Under the pieces are notes generated by a model. It was not told the origin of the DNA. It was given only the letters and a program-made list of their open reading frames with translations, and ran no database searches. Made by a program: the position numbers and the translations under genes. Below, piece by piece: positions 20,664-30,600 of a stretch of DNA of 36,060 nt; position 1 is the stretch's first letter, and the number at the start of each line of letters is the position of its first letter. Source of the stretch: Ophiothrix spiculata (Eukaryota > Echinodermata > Ophiuroidea > Amphilepidida > Ophiotrichidae); NCBI GenBank assembly GCA_000969725.1, contig JXSR01S017942.1; one strand, given 5' to 3'.

Positions 20664-21729
20664 GGCCCATATTCATGAAACCCTGCTAAGCTAGTTGCCT
20701 GCTAGATCCTAGTTGGCTGCTAAAATGCCTAGCTGGCAACTACGTAGCAGCCTACTAATTTCTTATTCATGAAAGCCTGCTAAGAACCCTGCTAACTAGC
20801 TGCCTGCTAAGAAAAGTTAGCTGAATGGTTAAGTAAATTTGCTTGGGTGTATTTGGGTGGGATGGTTAGTTAGGTCCACTTGAATTTAAATAACAAAAGT
20901 CTTGCATGGTACAAGAAGCTATGCCACACATGCTACTGAATGAAATTACTGGAGATGAAATATACCGTGGTATAAAATGAGTAGAGAATATGCAATAATT
21001 TATATTTAAAGCCAATACAAAGAAATACGATATACTATTGATATCTTTACAATCAACAAGAGCACATTATATTGACAAATAAATAAATAAATATAAAATA
21101 AATAAATAAACATGTAGGCCTATGTGCTTTCCTAATACTTGTGGAATTCCGAATTTAATTCACAAAATGGCCATAACATTTTTTTCTGTGATCAAAATCA
21201 ATTGACTTTTTTTCTCCAGCAAATAAAATCTACAAGCAAAAGATAATCTTTAATGTATTTAATGTATTTTAAGTAATGAATGTTAATTCAGCTGTTTTCC
21301 ACACACACCTAAGTCAAATATATGCCTATAATGTTGTTTAATTCAAAGCCTGCATTTTATTTAAAAGATATAAACTAAGTACTGGTCCTAAAACATTAAA
21401 TTTAAATATACTTTCACAGACAATTATGATCATGCCGATATAAATACAAACTGGTTATCTCCTCTTGGTAGTTTGATGTATATATTAACTTTGCATCAAG
21501 AACATTTTGTGTAAAAATTAATTAATCTTAAAAATATGATCGGATTCAAAATAGGTTTACCAATGTTGACAAACCTAGCTCATTTTTGTCAAGAAATGAA
21601 TTTACAGCTTTGAACGGATTGTTATTATGCATGCGCATCAACTTTAAGGCTACGGTTCTTTTTCGTTAGCGAGACAGCGGAACGTCATGATTACAGCAAG
21701 TTTTGCCTACTTACATATGTCAGAATATG

Positions 21730-21985
21730 GGCCAAATTATAGTCGGCCTCAAAACAAAACATCAAACATTTGGTCGTGACGTCACCAAAAATTTGATATC
21801 GAATTTAAACTATGAACGGGTAACAAACATTAATTTTGGTCCGATGTATATGGCAATTCAATAACATGTGTAATCTAGCGCGAAGTTTTATTTGGTCTCA
21901 ACTCGGTGTTGAAGTTATTTTGCTTGGAGTCACTCGTCATTTTGACGTCACGACCAAATGTCTGGTAGGAAAAAATCTGTTTTTG
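21730..21985. mobile_element. MITE family 2, copy 2 (diverged)
   Basis: Shares GGTCGTGACGTCACCAA, CTATGAACGGGTAACAAACATT, AATCTAGCGCGAA and GGAGTCACTCGTCATTTTGA with the copy at 7985. The terminal GGCCGAACC is partly lost. It sits after CAGAATAT in the TTAA element, where the other copy has no such sequence. Confidence 0.75.
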
Positions 21986-22460
21986 CATTCATAATGAATA
22001 GAATCTTTATTTTATGCATGAATCTTTTTTTAATGATTTCACGTCCATGATTAAGGTCAAATTGACGTCAACAGTCTATTTTTTTACACAAAAATGTCAT
22101 AATTTCATGATGTTTGGACAATTCGATTGTTTTCAAATTATGATAAATTTTAGGCTTGATACTTCTTATTGAATGTCAAAATGTGGTGTTGAAGTTGAAT
22201 GAAATGTAATAAACTCACAATGTTTTACCTGAAAAAACGGATGTGAATTATGACCCTGAGATCTCCCCGTTTGAGCTCTGTATTGCTTGTTTTTGATATC
22301 TACATTATTTATATTTGGTCAAATATTAGCATTTGTGTAATTTACTTGCAATTTGACTATTCCATGGAGGTAAAAATTGTAATTTTTATGTAAACAAAAG
22401 AAAAATACGACATTCTAATGTTTATGTTTTAGATTTCAGTTCACGAACTCAAGGTTGCTC

Positions 22461-22889
22461 AGTTAGCTCACGTGACTTGGGCCCAATTTATGTGACAGAA
22501 TCTAATGTTACTTTGTTCAAATTCACGTGACAGAATCTACTGTTACTTTGGTCCAGCTCATGTGACAAAATCTACTGTTTCTTTGGTCCAATTCATGTGA
22601 CAGAATATAATGTTACTTTGGTCCAGTTCATGTGACAGAATCTACTGTTACTTGGGTCCAATTTATGTGACAGAATCTAATATTACTTAGGTCCAGTTCA
22701 TGTAACAGAATCTACTGTTACTTGAGTCCAATTCATGTGACAGAATCTACTGTTACTTGAGTCCAATTCATGTGACAGAATCTAATGGTACTTGAGTCCA
22801 ATTCATGTGACAGAATCTAATGTTACTTGGGTCCATTTCATGTGACAGAATCTACTGTTACTTGGGTGCATTTCATGTGACAGAATCTA
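22461..22889 (+). repeat. 35-bp minisatellite, 12 units with no length change
   Basis: TGTGA or TGTAA ends at 22495, 22530, 22565 and every 35 bp up to 22880, so twelve units keep exact register. Units are of the type ACTTGGGTCCAATTCATGTG followed by ACAGAATCTACTGTT. CAAGGTTGCTCAGTTAGCTC is present both before (22450) and after (22891) the array, so it grew inside the A-box region of the tRNA-like module. Confidence 0.92.
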
Positions 22890-23065
22890 CTCAAGGTTGC
22901 TCAGTTAGCTCAGCGGTTATTCCCTTGCTTTTTAATACAAGTCTATCCATAAGCCATAGTTTGAGTGAGTCCCCACAAATACACTGGAAACTATTTATAT
23001 TTTCATGATTAAGAAATAGCTAGTTGGGATTCACATTTTCCTGAGTAGATGGAGAGTATTTACCC
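22886..23065 (+). repeat. tRNA-like (SINE-type) module, decayed
   Basis: GTTAGCTCAGCGGTTA matches a Pol III A box, and TTTGAGTGAGTCCCC is a weakened B box. The tail GGATTCACATTTTCCTGAG is shared with the better copy at 25338-25499. Confidence 0.65.
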
Positions 23066-24017
23066 TTAAACAGGCATTCATTGTCAGTATTTATTAGATC
23101 ACCATACTACACTATTTCATACCTAAATACAATTAAGCATACATGTATAACCATGATAATACAAACCTTTACACGTCTTGTATCAAAAGTATGCTGTTTC
23201 AGTACCTCAAATTATACTAAATGACAGGTTTTTGTTGTTTTACTTACCGGTAGCACAGTGTTAAAAGTTATTTATCATTAGGATTGTTTAACAAACTAAA
23301 TCTACATTCACTTTTTCTTCCAATTTCTTGAAGTTCAAATTAAGAGTTTTACTTTGTGAGATTTTAGTTTTCTTATATATGTATGATACAGGCATATTTT
23401 CTTATTCAGATTGTCTTATTTCACTCTATACAAAGAAATTATCTCAGAAAAGTGTTTGTCTCTAAGTGGTTTGTATGAACTAAAAAGATTGTCTTTGATA
23501 ATCATTAGTAAAATGAACCAAAATGACATTTTAGTTGCCTGCTAAGAACTTAGAGCTGCCCCAGATCACCGCTAACTTTTGAAGTAAACTTAGCAGACAA
23601 CTAACACTAGCAGGGTTTCATGAATAACAATTAGCTGTCAGCTAGGCCTAGCAGACACTTTAAGGGACTTTTAGCAGCCAACTAGAGTTAGCAGGTTTTC
23701 ATGAATATGGGCCCAGGATACTAAATTTACAAATGAAGACTTATAACAATTATTGTTTAGGTATCAATAACATCATACGCCAACTAAAGTACAATATTTG
23801 CATTAATAAACGCGCATGAATATAGAGTTGTAGTGTAATCAAGATACATATTGAATTTACCAATTTCATGTCAGTCAGTGCAGTTATCAGATGAAAGTAG
23901 CCGGATATTGGTGTCCAGTGTGTATTTAGAAATTATAGTATGCAGATTTGATAGATACATTTACTTTTAAAGATGACTTGTCAGTTCTTTGACAGCAATG
24001 AGTCCACAGTGCATTCC

Positions 24018-24403
24018 GGGGGCTACTTAGTACAAAAGGGGTTATGTGGACGTGCCGCAAATTCGGGTAGCAAAATCAGGCTTTCTGGTATTCCAATCGG
24101 CCCTTTTTCTTCGCAAAATGTGGTATTTTGATGGGGTTTCTTACAAAATTTTCGGAAATTTGCGCCAAATGCCGCAAATTTGGACATTTCTCAAAATGTT
24201 AGAATATTTCTGCCAAAATATAGCAAATTTGAACCAAACAAAATGAGATTTTAGACTAAATTTGGCTCAAAATTAAAAAGATTTGTTATATGGATGGGTC
24301 ATTTTATCTTAAAGATTGGTATTTGGATGGGTGGCTTTCCAAATTTCCAAGAGGCACGTCCCTATACCCAAACCAAATTTGAGTATCCCCCCCCCCCGGG
24401 GGG
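24018..24403. mobile_element. hAT-like element
   Basis: TGCATTCCG before and TGCATCCG after the element form an 8-bp duplication with one inserted base. The sister copy has a single TGCATCCG at 13411. The ends GGGGGCTACTTAG and the complement of GAGTATCCCCC are inverted partners, and GACGTGCC/GGCACGTC lie further in. The 66-codon open frame is not recognisable as a protein. Confidence 0.7.
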
Positions 24404-24624
24404 TGCATCCGTCTCTGCTGTAAAAAGATGCAATCGTGCTGAGTAGCTTACTGTATACTAGAGCACATTAAGTCTTAAAATAGGCTGACAGACGTATTTA
24501 GGCATATTGTACATTTGTGTCGCACCACATCTTAAAGGTAAAACCTTGCGGCATTTGACAAAATACAGATTTTGGATGATCTAAAAGAGCATTGATTTGG
24601 CTTTAAATTCATATATACTCGTAT

Positions 24625-24705
24625 AATAAGTTTTTGCAAAAAATATACGTCACGCAGCGATAAAGCTACAAAAACTACACGAGTATGAAAGCAGCATTAT
24701 TGCGA
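24625..24705. mobile_element. Right half of the foldback element seen at 14449
   Basis: TACGTCACGCAGCGA and GAGTATGAAAGCAGCAT match 14661-14714. The left half is absent, so block II either lost it or block I holds the complete form. Confidence 0.75.
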
Positions 24706-24757
24706 TTTGCTACCGTTGTATTGTCAAGCATCAGATAGGAATTGGTAGCTAGCTTAA

Positions 24758-25499
24758 GGCTACAGTCCCTAAAAACGTCTCGCTCGACTGAATGTCATAT
24801 TTACTGCAAGTTTTTACCTACTTACACCTATCAGAATATCACAATTTTGGCGTACATATTGAATAGAGTCTCTAGTTTATACATTATCTTTACTAGTAAT
24901 TTCACGTCCATTATCAAGGTCAAAATGACGCATAAAGACTACTTCGAAAAAGTTGACCCTTTTTCGCCGAAACCTCGTAATTTCATGATGTTCGAACAAT
25001 GAGACTGGTTTCAAATTTTTGACAGATTGTAGGCTTGATACTTCTTATTGGAATTACAAACAATATTCTATAAATAAGCTGTGTTGATTTTGAATGATCA
25101 TGTAACAAACCCGCGTTGTTTTGCCTGAAAAAACGGACGTGAATTACGACTCTGAGTTCGCCCTGTTTGAGCTGTGAATTGCCTGTTTTAAGTATCTACA
25201 TTATCTACATTTTGTCTGATATTTACTTACAAATTGAGCATTCCAATGAGGCAAAAATTGCAATTTTTATGTAATAAGGAAAAATACGGCATTCTAATGT
25301 TTATGCTTTATATTTTAGTCCACGATTTCAACGCTACCTTGATAGCTCGGCGGTAGATCCCTCGCTTCGTAATGCATGACTAACCCTGCCATAATCCATG
25401 GTTCGAGTCCCCGCAAATGCAGTGGAAACTATTTATCTTTTCATAATTAGAAAATAGTTAGGATTCACATTTTCCTGAGCAGATGGATTCCCTTTACCC
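24758..25499 (+). mobile_element. TTAA-flanked element carrying a tRNA-like module
   Basis: It begins GGCTACAG after TTAA (24754-24757) and ends TTTACCC before TTAA (25500-25503). The matching site in block I is an unbroken GCTAGCTTAATAAAGTAC (14750-14767), so the insertion and its TTAA duplication are precise. It is 742 bp long with no coding frame of note. A tRNA-like region sits near the right end. TTAA targets belong to piggyBac- and Kolobok-type DNA transposons. A SINE of this length with exactly TTAA would be unusual. Confidence 0.82.
25338..25418 (+). repeat. tRNA-like sequence with A and B boxes
   Basis: TGATAGCTCGGCGGTAGA fits the Pol III A box and GGTTCGAGTCC fits the B box exactly. 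The distance between the boxes is a little longer than in a normal tRNA, and no clean acceptor stem or CCA end is present, so this is a tRNA-derived module rather than a tRNA gene. Confidence 0.75.
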
Positions 25500-26785
25500 T
25501 TAAAGTACAGCCAATATTAACATTGATAAACGTGCATGAGCATAATTGTTTTGTAATCAAAAATGCAATATGCACTAAATTTGAATTACTCAACATCATC
25601 CAATCAGTGCAGTCATCAGATAAAGCTAGCCGGATATTGGTGTCCAGTCAGTGTGTGTTAAGAATCGCATGAAGGTCCCGCAAAATAATCTGATATTTTC
25701 ACTGGTTTATTGTTAGATATTTGGAAATTAAGATTTTGATTTGATTTAAAAATATGTGCCAAATCATTGAAATAGAAATGAATGAATATACCGCTTATCA
25801 GCAAAGGCCAATCAAGAACAATATGTGACCGACCATTTCAAACGAGCTGTAAATGCAGCAAACTTCAATTAGCGCTACAGATGAAAATATGTATCAATGT
25901 CGTAATTTGCAGAAATTGAATTTTTCACAGATTAACAATCCATGTACTTATTTCAAAGCACCAGTAAAATTTCATTTCTAAAAAATGGTCGTAAATATGA
26001 AGTATCTCTTCTTTGCAAATATTTAAAAAAGTGAAAATGAAAAAGAGGCCGCATTTACGGTTGGTTTGGGATGAACAGTCACATATAGTCTATTAACAGC
26101 ATAGATTTAGAATGAGTTGTGCATTTTCTCAGTAAGTGGTACCTTTTGTATGATTTTGCTTGGCCTTTCAAAATTCCTGTGTCTTTTTGTCTCAGGAAAT
26201 GGTACATTTTACAAGTTTAAATTAATTCACAACCTCTGAAGGAAAATTAAGAAGAGTGTTTTTGTTTGCTTGATATATACAAATATCCAAATCCCATTAT
26301 TCGCACTAACAAAATAAATATAAAAAAACCCGACCTTGCACGCATTTCTCCAACAATTCTATCGAAACGTTATTTACCAATATTGCTATCGTAATGTCCT
26401 GGTTCAATTTCGAAATGATAGCAAAATAAAGGAACTTGGTCTTCATATTAATTGTAAACATAGTAACGTTTTCTACTTTGAAACATTTATTCTATCCATA
26501 ATTTGATCAAGAAAAGGTTATCGTAAGATAAGTATACACCCGATTAAATCCATCGTTATTGATCTTGAATTGTTCTGTTTCTGAAATTTAAAATGTTTTG
26601 ATGACTATTTTGGAATGAGCTCAGTTTGATTTTGAGAATTGGTGCTTTTTAGAGTTTTTAAATAGTAAGAAATAACCACACGACAACATTTATTTTGTGT
26701 GTGTTTGTTATCAGGATACTAAATGTGAACAAGAAGTCATTTGCAGTTGTATCAACAAACATTAGGTATCCTTAGCATTGAAAAG
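25500..26785 (+). repeat. Paralogous segment copy 6
   Basis: Starts AAAGTACAGCCAATATTAAC and holds the core AGCCGGATATTGGTGTCCAG (25628). It then jumps from AAGAATCGCAT to GAAGGTCCCGC, a deletion of about 120 bp relative to copy 2, including the second arm of the core. It continues through the family 3 MITE, the CATAGTAACGTTTTCTACTT module (26458) and GTTATCAGGATACTAAATG to GAAAAGTAGCT. Confidence 0.85.
25822..26085. mobile_element. MITE family 3, copy 2
   Basis: TA-flanked, with ends TGTGACCG and CAGTCACA and inner arms AAATGCAGC and GCCGCATTT. Same place as the copy at 15219. Confidence 0.85.
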
Positions 26786-26790
26786 TAGCT

Positions 26791-27909
26791 ACAGGTCACA
26801 ATGATCAAAAGACTCGTACGACTCCTTTAAGAATGAGGTTCGTACGACGTTCGCGGCGTTTTACAAATATCTGACAAATGTTCATTTTTATGAAATTTCT
26901 TTTCTGGGCAATGTTAGTAGATGTATTTCCCCTTGACGAAAATGAGTTTTGTTTTTAAAACAGATTACAAAACACCCTTACGACTGGTCGCAAACGCCTT
27001 ACAAACAAGCTGCGATCAGTTGTTTTGACCGTTTCGTACGAACGTCGTTCGAACGCCCCAATAACATCGTACGATCAAAAACAGTTCTTAAGCTCGCAGC
27101 CTGGTTATTTGTCATGTTCAATATCTTGCTACGACTGCCTTGCGAATACCTGCATACGATTGCCGCACGACGTTCGTACGGCGTTCGCACGACTGTCGTA
27201 CGAACGCTTTGCCATTGTAATTCCTATTCAAATGAATGCTTTTTAATGTGGATTTGACAGAGACGTGCTAATCGTCTCTCTGGGATTAGCATATAGTAAT
27301 CACATTTGCTTTATATGTTGATATTGACATGTTTGGTGAACATACCAATGGCTCGTAGGAGCCATTGGTATGCTGTTCTCAAACATTATCATTGTTTATG
27401 TCAACGAGGATAGGCACTGCGACTGATTTTTAATTTCAGGGGGTTGAATACCGTACTCTTACCGTACTAGAAGTTGAAAGTATTGAGTGCGAGTATGCTT
27501 TGCGATAGTGGCACCATGGAGAATTTGAATATGATGTCACCCCCTTTTTTTTTTCTTAAGCGAGGAATTTGTTGTAATGACGGTATTTTGTGCCGTAAAA
27601 TTACTTTTACCCTTATACTCTTTTCTCTTTCAGTAATTCTACACCTTCTCTTAATATCCTTTCTTTATTTGTTTTTTCTCTATTTCGTGCTGTCTCCCCC
27701 TTTCCACGCTTTATTCTTGTAGTTTATTGACTAAATTGTCACAAGTCTATCGCACGAACACAGTCAGAAATGTGTGCGACCTTGCGAACTGATTATGAGT
27801 AAACACTCTTTCGTAAGACCACCGCAAGACGTTCGTACGAATGTTTACGAAGTGGTCAAATATACATTGTTAATCGGTCGTACGACCGCCGTACGACCTA
27901 TTGTGACCA
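26791..27909. mobile_element. 1,119-bp DNA transposon rich in CGTACG, TAGCT target duplication
   Basis: The ends ACAGGTCACAAT and ATTGTGACCA are inverted partners, flanked by TAGCT at 26786-26790 and 27910-27914. Copies 3 and 4 have the uninterrupted site. Nine CGTACG hexamers lie along the element, mostly toward the ends, as expected for transposase-binding repeats. A 14-bp hairpin sits in the middle. No transposase was found, and the open frames inside are low in complexity or antisense pairs of the palindromes. Superfamily not assigned. Confidence 0.85.
27341..27372. repeat. Perfect 14-bp hairpin in the CGTACG element
   Basis: CATACCAATGGCTC and GAGCCATTGGTATG surround the loop GTAG, with imperfect pairing continuing outward (TGACATGTTTGG opposite AACATTATCA). 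Confidence 0.85.
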
Positions 27910-28424
27910 TAGCTTTAGTTATCAGATTAAAGCTAGCCGGGTATTGGTCTCGAATGTTTCTTTAGAATCGTAGCCGGATGACAGAGATACAATTACTTTT
28001 TGAGATGGCTTGTCAATGGTTTGCCAACAACGAGCCTACGCTATATCCGTATTTTTTAACAGGTGCAACATGCTAATAGAATAAGATATCTTTTCTTGCC
28101 TTTTTTTTAAAATAACATTCATTTTTAAATTCTGCTCTTGCATTAATAGAATTAAAGATTAAAATATCTTGAATGTCTTTTTCGAAGAGTCATTGAACTT
28201 TGATCTCCATTCTTTGATCACGAATGTTTATTTACATTCTCTTAACTATACGCTGGTTATAAGACAAATTAACCACAGATCATCAAGAGATCTGCTTTTT
28301 ATAGGCAATTTATCACTGGCTTTGATTAAACTTTAACGCAAGGGAAAGTAAATGCACATTTGGTGCAAAACCTGAATAGAGGTAGCAATTTATTGACAAT
28401 GTGGACTTTATCTGATACAATTAA

Positions 28425-28531
28425 AGGAGCTTTGAATTTCACATAAGTAATGAGACGAGACAAAATTAACAACATTTGGTACCAAAATCTCACAAAGTTT
28501 GAAAAATGTTGAAGCAATCGGATCATCTCCA
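28425..28531. mobile_element. TTAA-flanked element, deleted copy
   Basis: Lies between TTAA at 28421-28424 and 28532-28535, starts AGGAGCTTTG and ends GGATCATCTCCA. It shares only the two ends with the 303-bp copy at 18408, so it has lost about 200 bp inside. Confidence 0.65.
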
Positions 28532-28880
28532 TTAAGCCAAATTAAAATTTATGACATTTTTGCTCAAATAATCAAGGAGCATGGTATTAAAAAATAATAA
28601 CCTTATCAAAAATAATAACCATATCAATAGGTATCTTCTAGACGGATTTTTTTCTTAGCACATTTAACAAATTACAAAATGTATGACAAATCATTGAAAC
28701 GAAGAATATAAGGTGTGGTTTCAACAAAGCAAGCAGCTATTTTTTGATATTTGTCTAGAAAAATAAAACAAATGTGAGCCGACTTGCTTTTAGCTTAAAG
28801 CTCAGTGGTTTATTATGACAAGCAAGTAACTATATAAATATATAAAACCTCTTACAACGTTACCTGCGCAAGCATTACCG

Positions 28881-28886
28881 TTTATT
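28881..28886 (-). promoter_or_regulatory. Candidate polyadenylation signal of the GPCR gene
   Basis: AATAAA on the minus strand, about 630 bp past the stop codon. The same hexamer is kept in block I near 19049. Another AATAAA lies at 28809-28814. Which, if any, is used cannot be told from sequence. Confidence 0.25.
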
Positions 28887-29511
28887 TCAAACTATAATTC
28901 TCTCAAAACCTAAAGCAAATGTCAAATGGTAAATTCCAGATTCGTATTTTAAAAACTGCTGCTTTTTTTTTGTAAAATGTCATGAAAATTGGCAGTATAT
29001 ATCAAAATATCAAATAATCATTTTAATTGTACGTTTTAAATTAAAGAAAAAACAGTTAATGGTCATCATTTCTTTTAAGAGCTAATGCAAATGTTAATTT
29101 ACAGATTACAGATTTACATTTCAAAAACTTATGTGCGCTTTTTGTAAAATTTCATCAAAATTGACAGTATATATATCAAAATATCAAATGAACATTTAAT
29201 TTTTTTTTTAAACTTCTGTTTACTTTTTGTAAAATTTTATCAAAATTGGCAGTATATATATATGTCAAATGAGCATTAAATCATACATTTAAATTGGAGG
29301 AAAATATACTCAAGTTGGTAACGCAACCAGTACACATGGTGTTGAAGTTTACTAGAATCGAAAGCAGTCGATATTTCACATTGTGAAAGTCTGCCAATAT
29401 AATTTACAATTGGAGAAATGAATGTACGTATGGTGATAATGTTAACATAGTCGTTACAAAAAGAACCGAAGTTTGCCAACGAGTTTTCAATGAAGTAGAC
29501 TCAGTGAATGG

Positions 29512-29775
29512 TCATTTGGGCACCGAAGCTGGTGCACATGGTGCAGAAGTCTGTCGTATTTGAGAATCTGGCAATGGTTGCACTTTGGTGTTCTTACAAC
29601 AGTTACAAATTCTCAGGAAAGTTCCAAGAAACACCAGTATGTTTTGTCGAGATTTCCTGCGGAATATTCCATAGAGAAGAGGGTTGATTATGGCGAGACT
29701 AAGATAGAGATGGACAGCCACGGCGTCTGCGGTGGGAGAATACCAAATGTGAAATTTGTTGAGCAGTACACGCAC
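29512..29775 (-). CDS. Last coding exon of a class A (rhodopsin-type) GPCR
   Basis: The exon encodes 87 residues and a TGA stop (29512-29514), from VRVLLNKFHIW to APASVPK. Residues 10-37 form transmembrane helix 7 ending in INPLLY, the NPxxY motif that class A receptors use for activation. GIFRRKSRQNI follows as the basic, amphipathic helix 8, and CNCC offers palmitoylation sites in a short tail. The start is set by a strong acceptor: TTGTCATTGCAG at 29787-29776, preceded by a pyrimidine tract and a CTAAC branch-point match. TM1-TM6 are not seen in the remaining 6 kb upstream, so earlier exons are small, distant or outside the window. The ligand class cannot be told. The frame is intact, but a processed or partial duplicate cannot be excluded. 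Confidence 0.85.
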   Translation of the reverse strand: MRVLLNKFHIWYSPTADAVAVHLYLSLAIINPLLYGIFRRKSRQNILVFLGTFLRICNCCKNTKVQPLPDSQIRQTSAPCAPASVPK

Positions 29776-29820
29776 CTGCAATGACAAGATAAAATAAAAA
29801 AGGAAAGATTGTGTTAGAAA
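29776..29820 (-). other. Splice acceptor of the GPCR last exon
   Basis: Read on the minus strand: CTAAC as branch-point candidate, then CTTTCCTTTTTTATTTTATC and CATTGCAG. The next base opens codon GTG in phase 0. This explains why the open frame continuing upstream to an ATG at 29841 should not be read as the start. Confidence 0.75.
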
Positions 29821-29841
29821 GAACTTGCTATACATTACCAT

Positions 29842-30369
29842 AGTTTATTTGAGCTAAAAATGCAAGAGCCCAGAGAATTGATCAGCGTATCAGCGTATAT
29901 CTTCGTTTTAATCTGCCAGAATGAAGCCAACAATTGTCCAAAATCGATTTTTTGCAAAATTTACAAAATTATGCATACTTAAATTTAAGACAAAATCAAA
30001 AGAAATACATTTTTTTAAATTTTTCTTTAAAATCATACATTTTGGTAGACAACGTTCATCACCATCATATTCAGTTTGAAATTCCACTGCCCGACTCCAC
30101 TGCTAGAAATGTATAGGATCCCTAATGTGGTCTAAATAAGCGAGTATTAGAACAATTGTCTCCTATAATACTCCCACTACACGAAGTCATTTGTTGATTT
30201 CACCTGGATTTACTTTAAATTGATAAGCATGATAAGTGCAATATAAGAAAACTTTTCCACTTAAATAGAATGATAGAACAATAGAAAACAATCTTGAACA
30301 CGATTGAAAAGGACGTACTGCTTTCAAAACGGTTTTGTCTTAATGGACAGCACGTATTTTCTCTAAAGG
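29842..30369. other. Intron or upstream DNA, nothing recognised
   Basis: Probably intronic if the GPCR gene extends to the right. No further receptor exon was found on the minus strand. Confidence 0.45.
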
Positions 30370-30370
30370 T

Positions 30371-30600
30371 GTTTCCTCGCAGAAGCAAATGTCCATTGAA
30401 TTTCTTTAAAATCTAGTATATATTTTTAGAATTATTTGTACTAATCTCAAATCTAAATTAAAAACAATAGGTCCCAAGCTCATTTTTGAGATACATGCAT
30501 TTCTAAAAGTACGTGTTTCCCCCAAAACGTACCCGACTTGTCATATAAAGTATAGGGACAATTTAAAAAAGTCAATCATTGCCTGCTTTTGCGAGGAAAC
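30371..30600. mobile_element. Probable foldback MITE
   Basis: GTTTCCTCGCAGAAGCA at the left pairs with TGCTTTTGCGAGGAAAC at the right. The inner sequence contains further weak inverted pieces. No target duplication was identified. Confidence 0.55.

Larger units (their letters stand above)
21648..23065 (+). mobile_element. TTAA element with tRNA-like module, expanded copy
   Basis: It starts GGCTACGG after TTAA (21644-21647) and ends TTTACCC before TTAA (23066-23069). It aligns with 24758-25499 from end to end except for two extra blocks, the MITE at 21730 (about 256 bp) and the 35-bp array (about 420 bp). Taking these off 1,418 bp leaves about 742 bp, the length of the other copy. It is inserted in the 3-kb element. 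Confidence 0.8.
20664..23713. mobile_element. 3,050-bp non-autonomous DNA transposon, CAG target duplication
   Basis: The ends GGCCCATATTCATGAAA are inverted partners. CAG flanks both sides (20661-20663 and 23714-23716), and the sister copies read TCAGGATACTAAAT or similar without a break. The terminal 150-190 bp on each side are full of CTGCTAA-type motifs and contain a second, inner ATTCATGAAA-CCTGCTAA repeat. No transposase frame exists. A 3-bp target is used by PIF/Harbinger and some CMC elements, so the superfamily is open. Inside it carry a TTAA element, a MITE and a 35-bp tandem array. Confidence 0.9.
23714..24753 (+). repeat. Paralogous segment copy 5, right part
   Basis: Resumes at CAGGATACTAAATTTACAAA and contains AAACGCGCATGAA, the core AGCCGGATATTGGTGTCCAG (23898) and AGATGACTTGTCAG. 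It runs to GCTAGCTTAA (24748-24757), where another element is inserted. It aligns with 13105-14765. Confidence 0.85.
27910..29511 (+). repeat. Paralogous segment copy 7, leading into the GPCR exon
   Basis: Holds the core GCCGGGTATTGGTCTCG (27937) and GTAGCCGGATGA, then TGGTTTGCCAACAACGAGCC. It aligns with copy 4 up to the 3' side of the GPCR exon. Relative to the gene on the minus strand this is downstream and 3'-UTR sequence. Confidence 0.85.

Noticed and set aside
22461-22889. CRISPR-like array
   Set aside because: The units abut with no spacers, and the host is a eukaryote.
25338-25418. Functional tRNA gene
   Set aside because: A and B boxes are present, but there is no acceptor stem or normal cloverleaf, and the sequence is part of a repeated element.
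27474-27722. 82-codon frame with hydrophobic stretches as a membrane protein
   Set aside because: It lies in a pyrimidine-rich part of the CGTACG element. The hydrophobic run is the result of T-rich codons.
29512-29841. GPCR frame starting at the ATG at 29841
   Set aside because: The first 22 residues lie in the branch-point, pyrimidine-tract and acceptor region, and the similarity to receptors begins after CAG.
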